64,000 bases of DNA, from contig CAWBGI010000005.1 in assembly GCA_963788225.1 (NCBI GenBank), positions 248,001 to 312,000 on the forward strand, written 5' to 3'. The translations under genes and the position numbers were made by a program. The notes beneath the pieces are model-generated. The model ran no database searches and had not been told where the DNA came from. It saw only the letters and a list, made by a program, of their open reading frames with translations. Positions 1 through 9,119 of this stretch are shown in pieces. Source of the DNA: Sulfotelmatobacter sp963788225 (lineage in GTDB: Bacteria > Acidobacteriota > Terriglobia > Terriglobales > Acidobacteriaceae). Numbering within the stretch: position 1 is the stretch's first letter; each line of letters begins with the position of its first letter.

Positions 1-2
1 AT

Positions 3-2492
3 TCGTTTGGACTGAATCTTGCCGATGGCGGTATTTACAACTCCGGCTTCCCCGATATCGTTGCCGGCAGTGGCGGACCGAGCAATTGCGCGACCGGGAC
101 CCAGGCTTCAGATGGCACTTACAGTTCGTGCACCGCCGGATATCCCAAGCCCTCGTGGCAGACGGGAAAGGGTGTTCCCAACGACGGAGTTCGCGATCTT
201 CCTGATGTATCGCTGTTTGCCGCGGCGGGGGAGAACGACACCGTCTATCCGTTCTGCCCGGGTGAGGGTTACTGCGTTGTTTCCGCCGGGGATCTCACGA
301 TTGGAATCGTGGGAGGTACATCAGCCTCGTCTCCGGCGATGGCAGGAATTCTGGCGCTGATCGAACAGAAATATGGGCCGCAGGGACAGGCGAATTACAT
401 CCTCTATCCCTTGGCAGCGCAGCACCCGTCCGCATTTCACGACATCACGAATGGGAGCAACATCGTGCCCTGCCAGCCGGACACACCGAATTGCACTCTG
501 AGCACAGCCACAGACAATACAAAGGGCTATTACACGCTCGGGTACTATGCAGGTGCGGGATACGACCTGGCGACTGGGTGGGGCAGTGTGGACGCGAATC
601 AGCTGTTCAGCAACTGGAATTCGCTCGCATTCAAAACGAGCTCTACAACACTCAGCCTCAGCCCAACCAGCTTCGCGCACGGCACTCCGATCACTGTAAA
701 CGTCGGTGTAACTGGGAGCGGCGGAACTCCGTCCGGGGGTGTAGCTCTGGCTACAACCGCAACTCCACAGAACAATGAGGGACTGAAGCTTTTAACCCTG
801 CAGAGCGGGGCGGCAAGCGCCAGCGTGAACAGTCTTCCCGGAGGCCAATATAAAGTGAGCGCGCGCTATGGTGGAGACAGTGTTTTCGCTTCCAGCACTT
901 CCAACCCGGTATCGGTGAATGTCACGCCGGAAGCGAGCAAACTGTCGCTGTTTGGAACTTACTACTCGTACAGCAACAACACCTCGGGGACCCTCACAAA
1001 CGGGGGAAGCTACGCTTTCGGTACTTCGATCGCAGTCGAGGCGCAGGCCGTGGGAGTAAGTGCGCCTGCGGGATCCACTGACGGCATCGCGACGGGCACT
1101 GTCACGTTTACCGACACTGCGAGCGCGGGCACGGTGAGTTCTGGTCCAGTAAATGTTGGATCGGGCAGCACGGCCGAGTGGGTGCCGACTGCTTTTAGCG
1201 TTGGCAGTCACAGCCTAAGCGCCAGCTATTCAGGAGACGCCAGCTTTAACGCTTCCTCGAGTTCCACGCCTCTGAATTTCACCATCACGAAAGCCAACCC
1301 CGGCGGACAACTTTGGCCACCTTCCACTACCGTGGCGCTCGGTCAGAGCGTCGCGTTACAGCTTACCCTTGGCGCCAGCGTGGTTCCTACGCCCACCGGA
1401 ACGGCCACGTTCTATTCCGGAAATACCGTGCTGGGAACCGCAACTGTGGCCCAGACGAACTTGGACTGGCCCTATCTCGCTTCCATGGCGACTTTGAACG
1501 TGACAAATCTGCCGGTGGGAACGGACTCTATCACCGCGAAGTATAGCGGTGATGCTAATTACCAAGCCACGACATCCAATTCTGTGCAGGTCACCGTGAC
1601 GCAGCAGTCGGCGGGCATTCTTACTGCCAGTGCGAACGCGTCCTCGATGCTTCCGACGCAGGACCTGATTGTCACGGCCAATGTCGCAGGACTGCGGGGA
1701 CAACCTACTCCGACCGGATACGTCGGCTTATATGCCGAAGGTCCCGGGGGGACCTCGAGTGCTGGCTGTACCTTGGTGAATGGTTCCTGCAGCTTTGATT
1801 TTGGTGGCAATTACTGGAGCCCCGGCACGGTCACGGTGAATGTGAGCTACAGCGGAGATACGACGTACGCTGCAAACGGCACTGTAGTTTCCGTAACGAT
1901 GCTGAATATGTTCACCATGACGGCGGCGAGTTCTGTATCGTTTGCAGCGGGGGCGAGCGCTGGCAACACTTCTGCGCTCACGGTGACGCCGGCTAACGGA
2001 TTTACCGGGCCAGTCTACTTTGCGTGCACGATCGCATATTATCCGCCAGGAGCGCAGCATCTGCCCACGTGCTTGGTTCCGGCATCGGTGAACGTGACGA
2101 GCGCAACGGCGGTAACCTCCGCCATGACGGTCAGTTCGACAGGACCGACGACGGTCTCGCGTGCTGAAGAAATCAGAAGTCCGCGGTCGCTCGCGGCGCA
2201 ATCTTTTATTTTCTTCGCCGGGATTCTCGTGGTTAGATTGCCGCTAAGAAGGCGCGTTCGCCTCAAAGGAACTGCTCTGTGCTTGCTGATTGTGCTGGTG
2301 GGGAGCATGGCCTTGGTGAGCTGTGGCGGCGGTAGTGGGAGCGGTGGAGGCGTCCACACGATTCCCGGCACAACCCCTGGGACCTACAAATTTATGGTCG
2401 ATGGCGCCTACACCCCCAACGTCAGTCTCACGGGTGAGCCACTTTTTTTCAGTACGCCACAGGTGTTCGTGGTGACCGTGAATATTCACTAA
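3..2492 (+). CDS. S53 (sedolisin/pro-kumamolisin) peptidase with Ig-like repeats, 5' truncated by window edge
   Basis: The frame is open from the left edge, so the pro-domain and catalytic Glu/Asp residues lie outside. What remains starts in the peptidase core: RDLPDVSLFA is followed by GGTSASSP, whose first serine (codon 321-323) is the expected nucleophile, and by the calcium-site motifs FHDITNGSN and YDLATGWGS. Members of this family are secreted acid endopeptidases. After the core come about four Ig-like repeats of the Big_5 type (for example VGTDSITAKYSGDANY), roughly nt 630-1900. The C-terminus is odd: a hydrophobic helix, a basic patch (RLPLRRRVRLK), a second hydrophobic stretch ending in VSCGGGSGSGGG, then about 50 residues of predicted beta tail. 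I infer a surface-anchoring or sorting tail. The family call is firm; the role of the tail is not. Confidence 0.9.
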   Translation, partial: SFGLNLADGGIYNSGFPDIVAGSGGPSNCATGTQASDGTYSSCTAGYPKPSWQTGKGVPNDGVRDLPDVSLFAAAGENDTVYPFCPGEGYCVVSAGDLTIGIVGGTSASSPAMAGILALIEQKYGPQGQANYILYPLAAQHPSAFHDITNGSNIVPCQPDTPNCTLSTATDNTKGYYTLGYYAGAGYDLATGWGSVDANQLFSNWNSLAFKTSSTTLSLSPTSFAHGTPITVNVGVTGSGGTPSGGVALATTATPQNNEGLKLLTLQSGAASASVNSLPGGQYKVSARYGGDSVFASSTSNPVSVNVTPEASKLSLFGTYYSYSNNTSGTLTNGGSYAFGTSIAVEAQAVGVSAPAGSTDGIATGTVTFTDTASAGTVSSGPVNVGSGSTAEWVPTAFSVGSHSLSASYSGDASFNASSSSTPLNFTITKANPGGQLWPPSTTVALGQSVALQLTLGASVVPTPTGTATFYSGNTVLGTATVAQTNLDWPYLASMATLNVTNLPVGTDSITAKYSGDANYQATTSNSVQVTVTQQSAGILTASANASSMLPTQDLIVTANVAGLRGQPTPTGYVGLYAEGPGGTSSAGCTLVNGSCSFDFGGNYWSPGTVTVNVSYSGDTTYAANGTVVSVTMLNMFTMTAASSVSFAAGASAGNTSALTVTPANGFTGPVYFACTIAYYPPGAQHLPTCLVPASVNVTSATAVTSAMTVSSTGPTTVSRAEEIRSPRSLAAQSFIFFAGILVVRLPLRRRVRLKGTALCLLIVLVGSMALVSCGGGSGSGGGVHTIPGTTPGTYKFMVDGAYTPNVSLTGEPLFFSTPQVFVVTVNIH

Positions 2493-2595
2493 GCAGCGGA
2501 GTGGGTTGGCAAAGTGGCGGCAGGGAAACGGTTCCTTCCTGGCTCGCTTCGCCCGCGCACCGGAATGATTTAGGTCTGACTTATCTCAACGCTTG

Positions 2596-4632
2596 CTAGT
2601 TAAGCAGAACTGGCTTGATCCCTACCGGGACTACGCTTCCTGAGATTGTGATCGGGGAGCTGGCCGTGGTCATGTCGCGGTATTGTGTCCATTGCGAGCC
2701 CACTGTTTGGTTCGACGTGGTGCAGGCTCCGTTGGCGCAGGTTTGGGAAGCGTCCCACAGAATAAGGTACTGGGTGCCGGAGTTGGAGATGGTGCAGGAC
2801 CACACCGAGCCGGCGGCGGCGCAGGGAGTTACCAGAGTCGCATCCACCAGCCAGTTGTAAGTCTGCTGATAGGAAGTTTCGGCCTCGGCGGGCTCGACTT
2901 GGGAATCAGCGTAGTACCAGGCCATTCCGTTGACACCTAGCGACCAGTTGAGCAAGTAGAAGCGCGGCATGAAGGAAGCCGCCATATCCGGGTCGGTATA
3001 GGCGTTGGTGAAGCCGTTCATCGAGTATTGCGCTTCTCCATCCCAGAGCGGTTTCGCCAGCTCTGCGGGTTGCAGGATGCTGTGAATGTTTGCGATATAC
3101 CACTGCATCGCCGATTCCGGCGTGCAGGGAGTGGGGACCGGGCAATTGTTTCCGGTTTCGTTGCCGGGCTTCATGTGGAAGTTGATGATGTCGACCGCTG
3201 TGGCGATCGCATTCGGCGGATTGGGGCAGGGCAACTGATAGGTCTGCGGCGAATTATTGCAATAGAGTTCGTTCTGCCCGTACGTGAGCGCTCCACCCTT
3301 GGCGTGCGCCGAGGACATCACGATCTGCGCCGTGGGATCGATTGCGGTCGCGGTGCAGGGAGTTGCGGTGCCGTTGCCGTTTTCGTGGATCACGCCGCGG
3401 CCGGTGATGATGCAGTTGGCATCTTCGGTGAGGCGGGCTAGCTGCGCGATGGTGCCCGCCCAGAAGATCTTAGTGTCTGGCTCGTTCCAGATTTCCCAGT
3501 ACTTGATGTGGGCGTGGCTTGCGGTGTAGCCCGCGCTGTTGACATGGGATGCAATGGCCGTGATCCACGCCTTCCAGATGGCGTTAGTTCCGCTGCCGTC
3601 GCTGTTCAGGTCGATGGGCGCATCGCACTCACCATTGCCTCCCCCGGAGCCGGTGGTGTCGGCGCAGGAGGTATCGTTGGGATTGGAGGTCGCCCAGGGC
3701 GGAGTGCGCGCGAGCGTGTACAAGCCTTCCATCGTTCCCCGGGAATAGGCTAGGGCAAGATCCGAATCGAGATTGGTGAAATCAAACACTCCTGAAGCTG
3801 TGTTGAGATAGGGCCACTGCAACGGGGGCGAATCCCAGAAGCGCTGCATGCCGTAGCTCACCGTTGGCCAGGCGCCGGCGCTGGTGTCGGACTCGGAGAA
3901 TCCGAAATAAGTGGCGGGCGGATAGTTTCCACCTCCCGTAGAAGCGTTCACGGTTAGCACGAGAGGCTGCGTGGCGGTTTGCTGAGGCGAAGAGGAATCG
4001 GTGACCTGCACGGTGAAATTGAATTGCCCGCTCTGCGTGGTTGTTCCGGAGAGCGAGCCGGATGAGTGCACCGTGATTCCGGTGGGCAGCGAGCCGGAGG
4101 CTAGAGTCCAGCTATAGGGGGCTTTGCCTCCAGTGGCGTTGAGCGGGCTCGAGTAGGCGGCTCCGGCAGTGGCAGCGGGCACAGATTTCGTGGTGACGCT
4201 GAGCGGGCCTGGGTTGGAAGAGCCTGCGGTTACCGTCACGGAGGCAGTTCCGGACTTGGTTGTGTCGGCCAAGCTGGTTGCGGTCACGGTCGCCTTTGTG
4301 CTGACGGTGACCGACGGCGCCTGGTAGAGGCCTGTGCTGGAAATCGTGCCCAGCGAGGCTGACCAGTTCACGGCGACGTTCGACGTGTTCGTTACCAGAG
4401 CGCTGAATTGCCTGGTTCCGGCTGATACGACGGCGGCCGTTGCAGGCGACACGGTTACCTGTATCGCAGGCGGATTGTTTGACGACTGAGCTGGACTCGA
4501 CGTAGAGAAGCCGGAACAGGCGGCCAGGAAAAGAAGCGAGGACACTAAAGTAATCAGAGCCGCTAAACGAGGCAAATTGGCTTGATGCGATCGCCAGCTC
4601 TTCTGAGCCGGAGGGAGTGCGTCTTGCGACAT
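2596..4632 (-). CDS. Secreted lipoprotein glycoside hydrolase, GH clan A-like, with Ig-like domains
   Basis: The 678-residue protein has a lipoprotein signal with lipobox LAAC (Cys39). A Big_2-like domain (about 55-137) and a putative-Ig He_PIG domain (about 143-229) come before a catalytic domain from about 241. That domain looks like a (beta/alpha)8 clan GH-A hydrolase: IWNEPD supplies the probable acid/base (Glu384) and PLWDGEAQY the probable nucleophile (Glu533). The substrate is unknown; GH39- or GH5-like polysaccharide cleavage is the best guess. I chose the ATG 14 codons inside the longest frame because it has a GAGAGG Shine-Dalgarno 7 nt upstream and matches the paralogue's MSSDALPPAR start. 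The adjacent upstream gene is a clear paralogue, so this is a tandem duplication including the leader. Confidence 0.8.
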   Translation of the reverse strand: MSQDALPPAQKSWRSHQANLPRLAALITLVSSLLFLAACSGFSTSSPAQSSNNPPAIQVTVSPATAAVVSAGTRQFSALVTNTSNVAVNWSASLGTISSTGLYQAPSVTVSTKATVTATSLADTTKSGTASVTVTAGSSNPGPLSVTTKSVPAATAGAAYSSPLNATGGKAPYSWTLASGSLPTGITVHSSGSLSGTTTQSGQFNFTVQVTDSSSPQQTATQPLVLTVNASTGGGNYPPATYFGFSESDTSAGAWPTVSYGMQRFWDSPPLQWPYLNTASGVFDFTNLDSDLALAYSRGTMEGLYTLARTPPWATSNPNDTSCADTTGSGGGNGECDAPIDLNSDGSGTNAIWKAWITAIASHVNSAGYTASHAHIKYWEIWNEPDTKIFWAGTIAQLARLTEDANCIITGRGVIHENGNGTATPCTATAIDPTAQIVMSSAHAKGGALTYGQNELYCNNSPQTYQLPCPNPPNAIATAVDIINFHMKPGNETGNNCPVPTPCTPESAMQWYIANIHSILQPAELAKPLWDGEAQYSMNGFTNAYTDPDMAASFMPRFYLLNWSLGVNGMAWYYADSQVEPAEAETSYQQTYNWLVDATLVTPCAAAGSVWSCTISNSGTQYLILWDASQTCANGACTTSNQTVGSQWTQYRDMTTASSPITISGSVVPVGIKPVLLN

Positions 4633-4639
4633 CCAGCCA

Positions 4640-4684
4640 CCTCTCGAATGGGGTTTCGGGAGGACGCTCAACATTTGAGAGTCC
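4640..4684 (-). promoter_or_regulatory. Structured 5' leader with SD-sequestering hairpin (copy A)
   Basis: Read on the minus strand, two adjacent hairpins come just before the start codon. The first pairs GGAC-CTCAA with TTGAG-GTCC. The second pairs CCTCCCGAA with TTCGAGAGG around an ACCCCA loop, with one mismatch, and so buries the GAGAGG ribosome site of the glycoside hydrolase gene. The same arrangement precedes its paralogue. The pairing is seen in the sequence; control of translation is inferred. Confidence 0.6.
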
Positions 4685-4888
4685 TTAGATTGGACTCTAT
4701 AGAGGCATGGCCGACGTTAACAGATACCGAAGGGTCGTACACCGGGATGGGCGGTGGTACATGGGCTGGGTTGATGAAAGTAGGGCACTGTGGCAGCCTA
4801 TGGGAAGAAGCCGCCTCGCTTTGCTCGGCGGGACAGCCGAGGCGGGCTGTCCCTACACGAGTCGAACAATCCCCGCATGAGCATTTTT

Positions 4889-7732
4889 CTAGTGCAGCAA
4901 CGCGGGCTTGATTCCTACTGGGACTACGCTACCCGAGATTGTTATCGGCGTGCTCGCCGTGGTCATGTCCTGATACTGCGTCCATTGCGAGGACACGGCC
5001 TGGTTCGTGGTGGTGCAGGAGCCATTCGAGCAGGTTTGGGATGTGTCCCAAATGACCAGATACGGCTTGCCGGAGATGGTGAGTCCGCAGGACCAGACCG
5101 TTCCGGTCGCGGTGCACGGAGTGCTGAGAGACGCTCCGGAAAGCCAGTTGTAGGTTTGCTGGTAAGAGGTTTGCGCCTCGGCCGGCTCAGCCTGCGAAGA
5201 GGCCGAGTACCAGGCCATTCCGGCGACGTTGAGCGACCAGTTGATCAGATAAAAGCGGGGCATGAAAGAGGCCGCCAAATCTGTGTTGGTGAGACAGTCG
5301 CCGCTAAATCCGGTGGTCGAGTATTGCGCCTCTCCATCCCATAACGGTTTTGCAAGCTCTGCCGGTTGCAGCATGCCACGAACATTGGCGACGTACATTT
5401 GCATCGCCGATTCGGGCGTGCAGGGAGTTGGCGCCGGACAATTGTTACCGCTTTCGTTTCCCGGCTTCATGTGGAAGTTGATGATGTCCACCGCAGTCGC
5501 GATCGCGTTTGGGGGATTGGGACACGGCAGTTGATAGGTTGAAGGGGAATCGTTGCAATAGAGTTCGTTCTGCCCGTATTTGAGCGCCGCGCCCTTGGCG
5601 TGCGCCGAGGACATGACAATCTGCGCGGTGGCATCGATCGGTGTTGCCGTACACGGAGTTGCGGTTCCGTTGCCGCTCTCGTGGATCACTCCGCGGCCTG
5701 TGATGATGCAGTTAGCGTCCTCCGTGAGCCGCGCCAGTTGTGCAATGCTGCCTGCCCAGAAGGCTTTGGTGTCCGGCTCGTTCCAGATCTCCCAATACTT
5801 GATGTGGGCGTGAGTCTGCAGGTACGTAGGAGCGTTGACGTGGGTTGCGATCGCCGTAATAAATGCCTTCCATGTGGCATCGGTTCCGCTGCCATCGCTG
5901 TTCAGATCGTTGGGCGGATCGCACTCGCCGAGGCCTCCGCCGATGCCGGTCGTGTAGTTGCAGGAGGCATCGGTGGGATCGGCAGTCGCCCAGGGTGGAG
6001 TACGCGCAAGCGTGTACATACCTAGCTTGGCGCCCTGCGTGTACGCCAGCGCCAGATCGGAATCGAGGCTGGAGAATTCAAACACTCCGGAAGCCGGGTT
6101 GATGGAGGGCCACTGCAGCGGAGGCGAGTCCCAGAAGCGCTGCATTCCATAGCTTACACTCGGCCATCCGCCGCCGTTCGTATCGGACTCGGAAAATCCG
6201 AAGTAATTTGGCAGTGGGATGGGTCCGTTTGAGGTGCTGACCGCCACGGTCAGAGTCAACGGCTTGGATGAGCTTTGTTTGGACGACGAAGAATCCGTGA
6301 CCTCGACAGTGATATTGAATGAGCCGGTCTGCGAGGTAGTGCCGGAAATCGATCCCGCGGATTGCAACGTGATTCCCGTGGGCAGTGGACCAGAAGACAG
6401 AGTCCAGATGTACGGGGCTGTGCCTCCGATGGCAGTTAGAGTGTTTGAGTACGAGGTGCCCGCGGTCGCGCTAGATAAAGACGTTGTTGTGATGCTGACC
6501 GGAGGCGGCGGAGGCGGCGTTACAGTTACCGACGCGGTTGCCGACTTGGTTGGATCGGCGACGCTTGTCGCCGTGACGGTGGCAGTGGTGTTAGCTGTGA
6601 CCGTGGGCGCCTGATAAAGGCCTGAGCCGGAGATCGTTCCCGCAGAAGCCCCCCAGGTTACGGACAGGTTTGATGTGTTGGTCACCAACGCAGTGAATTG
6701 TGTAGATGCGCCGGATGCTACGGTAACGGCGGTCGGTGTGACGCTGACCGCTACCGCGGCCGCGACTGTAAGAGTTAAAGTCTTGGATGAAGTTTGCTTG
6801 GGCGAAGAAGAGTCGGTGACCTGGATTGTGATGTTGAATGAGCCGGTCTGCGAGGTGGTCCCGGAAATCGTTCCCGCCGACTGCACGGCAATTCCGGTGG
6901 GCAGTGAGCCAGAGTAGAGTGTCCACGTGTAGGGGGCTTTACCACCTGTTGCAGTTAACGGGTTTGAGTAAGAAGTTCCGGCAGTCGCGCTCGGTAGCGA
7001 TGTCGTTGTGATGCTAACCGGAGGCGGCGGAGGTGGCGTTATGGTTATTGAGGCCGTAGCTGACTTGGTTGGGTCGGCGACACTGGTTGCCGTTACCGTC
7101 GCCGTGGTAGTAACGCTCACTGTCGGCGCCTGATAAAGGCCTGTGCTTGAAACTGTTCCAGCAGAAGCGAACCACGTTACCGCGACGTTTGATGTGTTGG
7201 TGACCACAGCAGTGAATTGGGTGGATGCGCCCGAAGCTACTGTGACGGTCGAAGGAGTTACGGTCACCACCACGCTGGGGGCGTTGGTAACCGTAATTGC
7301 GAAGGCATGTGCTCCACCGTCCTCGGAGGAATCCGTAACATGTACGCCAAAGCTATATGTCCCGGTTGTGGTGGGCTGGCCGGAAATAGTTCCAGTCTTT
7401 GTGTTGAGGGCTAAGCCCGGAGGCAGTTCTCCCCATGAAATCGAGAAGGTATACGGAGCGGATCCGCCACTGACGTTCAAGGTGCTGCTGAAATTCACTC
7501 CCACTTCTGCGGGAGGCAGCGTTCCAGAAAGTTCCAGACCTCGGCCGTAGTGGTGTGCGTGAGCCGCAGCATTCTCGCTGGAAGTGCTCGACGTGGAGGC
7601 GACGCTGCTCACCGAACAAGCGTTGAGTATGGCAAAGCACAGCAACGAAATTAGTAGAGCGAATACATGAAAAAGCCTGGTTCTATAACACGATTGGCGG
7701 TTCCGAGCCGGGGGAAGTGCGTCGGACGACAT
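4889..7732 (-). CDS. Secreted lipoprotein glycoside hydrolase, GH clan A-like, with five Ig-like domains
   Basis: This 947-residue paralogue of the downstream gene has a lipoprotein signal with lipobox LNAC (Cys39). Alternating He_PIG and Big_2-like domains follow (about 66-148, 153-231, 238-323, 327-404 and 411-497), joined by runs of prolines, so two more Ig pairs than the paralogue has parts for. The catalytic domain starts near residue 509, with IWNEPD (probable acid/base Glu652) and PLWDGEAQY (probable nucleophile Glu801). The C-terminus, ending SGSVVPVGIKPALLH, is close to the paralogue's. Domain number changed after duplication, probably by recombination between repeats. It should act on a polysaccharide outside the cell; the exact GH family and substrate cannot be read by eye. 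Confidence 0.8.
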   Translation of the reverse strand: MSSDALPPARNRQSCYRTRLFHVFALLISLLCFAILNACSVSSVASTSSTSSENAAAHAHHYGRGLELSGTLPPAEVGVNFSSTLNVSGGSAPYTFSISWGELPPGLALNTKTGTISGQPTTTGTYSFGVHVTDSSEDGGAHAFAITVTNAPSVVVTVTPSTVTVASGASTQFTAVVTNTSNVAVTWFASAGTVSSTGLYQAPTVSVTTTATVTATSVADPTKSATASITITPPPPPPVSITTTSLPSATAGTSYSNPLTATGGKAPYTWTLYSGSLPTGIAVQSAGTISGTTSQTGSFNITIQVTDSSSPKQTSSKTLTLTVAAAVAVSVTPTAVTVASGASTQFTALVTNTSNLSVTWGASAGTISGSGLYQAPTVTANTTATVTATSVADPTKSATASVTVTPPPPPPVSITTTSLSSATAGTSYSNTLTAIGGTAPYIWTLSSGPLPTGITLQSAGSISGTTSQTGSFNITVEVTDSSSSKQSSSKPLTLTVAVSTSNGPIPLPNYFGFSESDTNGGGWPSVSYGMQRFWDSPPLQWPSINPASGVFEFSSLDSDLALAYTQGAKLGMYTLARTPPWATADPTDASCNYTTGIGGGLGECDPPNDLNSDGSGTDATWKAFITAIATHVNAPTYLQTHAHIKYWEIWNEPDTKAFWAGSIAQLARLTEDANCIITGRGVIHESGNGTATPCTATPIDATAQIVMSSAHAKGAALKYGQNELYCNDSPSTYQLPCPNPPNAIATAVDIINFHMKPGNESGNNCPAPTPCTPESAMQMYVANVRGMLQPAELAKPLWDGEAQYSTTGFSGDCLTNTDLAASFMPRFYLINWSLNVAGMAWYSASSQAEPAEAQTSYQQTYNWLSGASLSTPCTATGTVWSCGLTISGKPYLVIWDTSQTCSNGSCTTTNQAVSSQWTQYQDMTTASTPITISGSVVPVGIKPALLH

Positions 7733-7740
7733 TTTAAGTA

Positions 7741-7786
7741 CCTCTCGAAGGGGGTTTCGAAAGGACGCTCAATCTTTTGAGAGTCC
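7741..7786 (-). promoter_or_regulatory. Structured 5' leader with SD-sequestering hairpin (copy B)
   Basis: This copy has the best pairing. Hairpin 1 joins GGAC-CTCAA to TTGAG-GTCC. Hairpin 2 joins CCTTTCGAA to TTCGAGAGG with every position paired (one U-G), around an ACCCCC loop. The 3' arm is the Shine-Dalgarno, 8 nt from the ATG. Similarity to copy A continues about 70 nt further upstream (shared GGTATCTGT block), so the promoter region was duplicated too. Confidence 0.65.
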
Positions 7787-7892
7787 ATGAGAGGAACTCT
7801 ATTGAGCCTGGCGGACGATTACAGATACCAAAGGGCCGTAAACACAGGTGGGCTACGGTACATGAACCTGAATTGCGTTTCTGAGAAACGCT

Positions 7893-8669
7893 TTAGGTTC
7901 CGGTTGCGTTCATCGCCGAAGCAGTGCGGGCAAGCACTGGCGCGAGGTTGGTTTTCGGGCGAGCGACGGGGCTCGGTTGCTGCGGCGCGCGTCGGCCGCC
8001 GCCACCCAATGCGTAGAGCACCACTTCGACTCGGCTGGAGACTCCGAGTTTGTCGAAGATTCGGAATAGATAGTTCTTCACGGTATGTTCCGTCAGCTTC
8101 AACCGCTGAGCGATTTCCCGGTTCGTGAGCCCCTCGGCCAGGCAGCCCACCACTTCGAGTTCGCGCGTCGAGAGCAACGCGTCTCCATTCGCGTTGTGCA
8201 GCCTAATCGGAGCCGGCTCCGCAATGGCTTCCAGCAGGTAGTGGAGTTCGCCGCTCCCCGCCCACACCTGACCCTGATGCACGCAGAGGATGCACTTGGC
8301 GAGCAGTTTCAGCGACTCCGTGCGAAAGAAAACTCCGCGCGCGCCGCAGCGGAAGGCCTCAACCACCGGCCCGCGCTCGGACGAATCGAGCAGAAGAATC
8401 ACGCGCGTTGGCGCGGCGGCGCGAATCTCCCGGCACAATGCGAATCCACCCGCGGCACTATCGCCCTGCCGCCCGCTGATCAGAGCGACCTGCGGATGCT
8501 CCTTCTTCAACAACGCCAGAATCTCGCCCGGCTCCGACGGCGCACCGGCGACATTAAATTGTCCCTCTCGCGCCAATGCATCGACCAACAGTTGCGTGTT
8601 CATGGAAGTATTGTCAGTGGCCAGGACGCGAATTCTGTTTTGCGGTGGGAAATTGGTCAATTGAGACAT
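7893..8669 (-). CDS. LuxR/NarL-family response regulator with degenerate receiver
   Basis: This 258-residue protein has an N-terminal receiver-like fold (about 12-135) and a C-terminal LuxR-type HTH (about 164-222; LSTRELEV, LTNREIAQRLKLTEHTV). It should be a DNA-binding regulator in the cytoplasm. The receiver keeps an acidic residue after beta-1 (Asp19), but at the end of beta-3 the phospho-acceptor aspartate is replaced in VALISGRQG (Ser65), and the beta-5 lysine is replaced in GVFFRTESL. It is therefore probably not controlled by ordinary aspartyl phosphorylation. A proline/alanine-rich tail follows the HTH. No histidine kinase gene is adjacent. It diverges from the di-haem oxidoreductase genes. 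Confidence 0.85.
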   Translation of the reverse strand: MSQLTNFPPQNRIRVLATDNTSMNTQLLVDALAREGQFNVAGAPSEPGEILALLKKEHPQVALISGRQGDSAAGGFALCREIRAAAPTRVILLLDSSERGPVVEAFRCGARGVFFRTESLKLLAKCILCVHQGQVWAGSGELHYLLEAIAEPAPIRLHNANGDALLSTRELEVVGCLAEGLTNREIAQRLKLTEHTVKNYLFRIFDKLGVSSRVEVVLYALGGGGRRAPQQPSPVARPKTNLAPVLARTASAMNATGT

Positions 8670-9119
8670 AGTGAAAAGCCCTCGAATCCGGCAAGGGAGT
8701 CATTCAGCTCCCAGCGTTCTTGCCATGAAAATGTTTGTGTGAGAGGGTAAAAACCAAGTGCAAAGCGAACCCACAAATCGGGAAGTTTCCCTCCCGAGAA
8801 AATCGTGGAAACAGCGTATTCGGCGCCTCTTAATTCGTAAATGGCCCGTTTGTGCTGTTATCAATAAAATTAACTCGAAGTCAACTAACGATAACCATTC
8901 AGTGAATGCGGTCCGCGGCGTCACGTTACCTTGGTGTGCAAGATTCTTCACGGAGAAGATTGTCCCATTGACACGTTTTTGCACGTGTAATACGGTAGGG
9001 TTCATTCGGCGTGTTAGATACGCGCGCCAAGGTTTTTCCCCCAAAAAATTCCTCGTAATTGTTGCCGCCGAAAAAGTGGCTGCAACCGAACCGTTTTCGT
9101 GAGAACAGGTTGGAAATCC
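8670..9119. other. Divergent intergenic region between regulator and di-haem genes
   Basis: About 450 nt that is more AT-rich than its surroundings, with no convincing gene. It carries the dyad and promoter listed separately. The rest shows no clear repeat or RNA gene. Confidence 0.5.
8935..8996 (+). promoter_or_regulatory. Dyad operator and sigma70-like promoter for the di-haem genes
   Basis: A copy of the window's shared operator motif, TGTGCAAGATTCTTCACG, lies 15 nt before a TTGACA box, with TACGGT 17 nt after it as a possible -10. In the five other copies the dyad touches the -35 box, so the spacing here differs. The spacer also holds ACACG-N8-CGTGT, a second possible operator half-pair. 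Confidence 0.5.
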
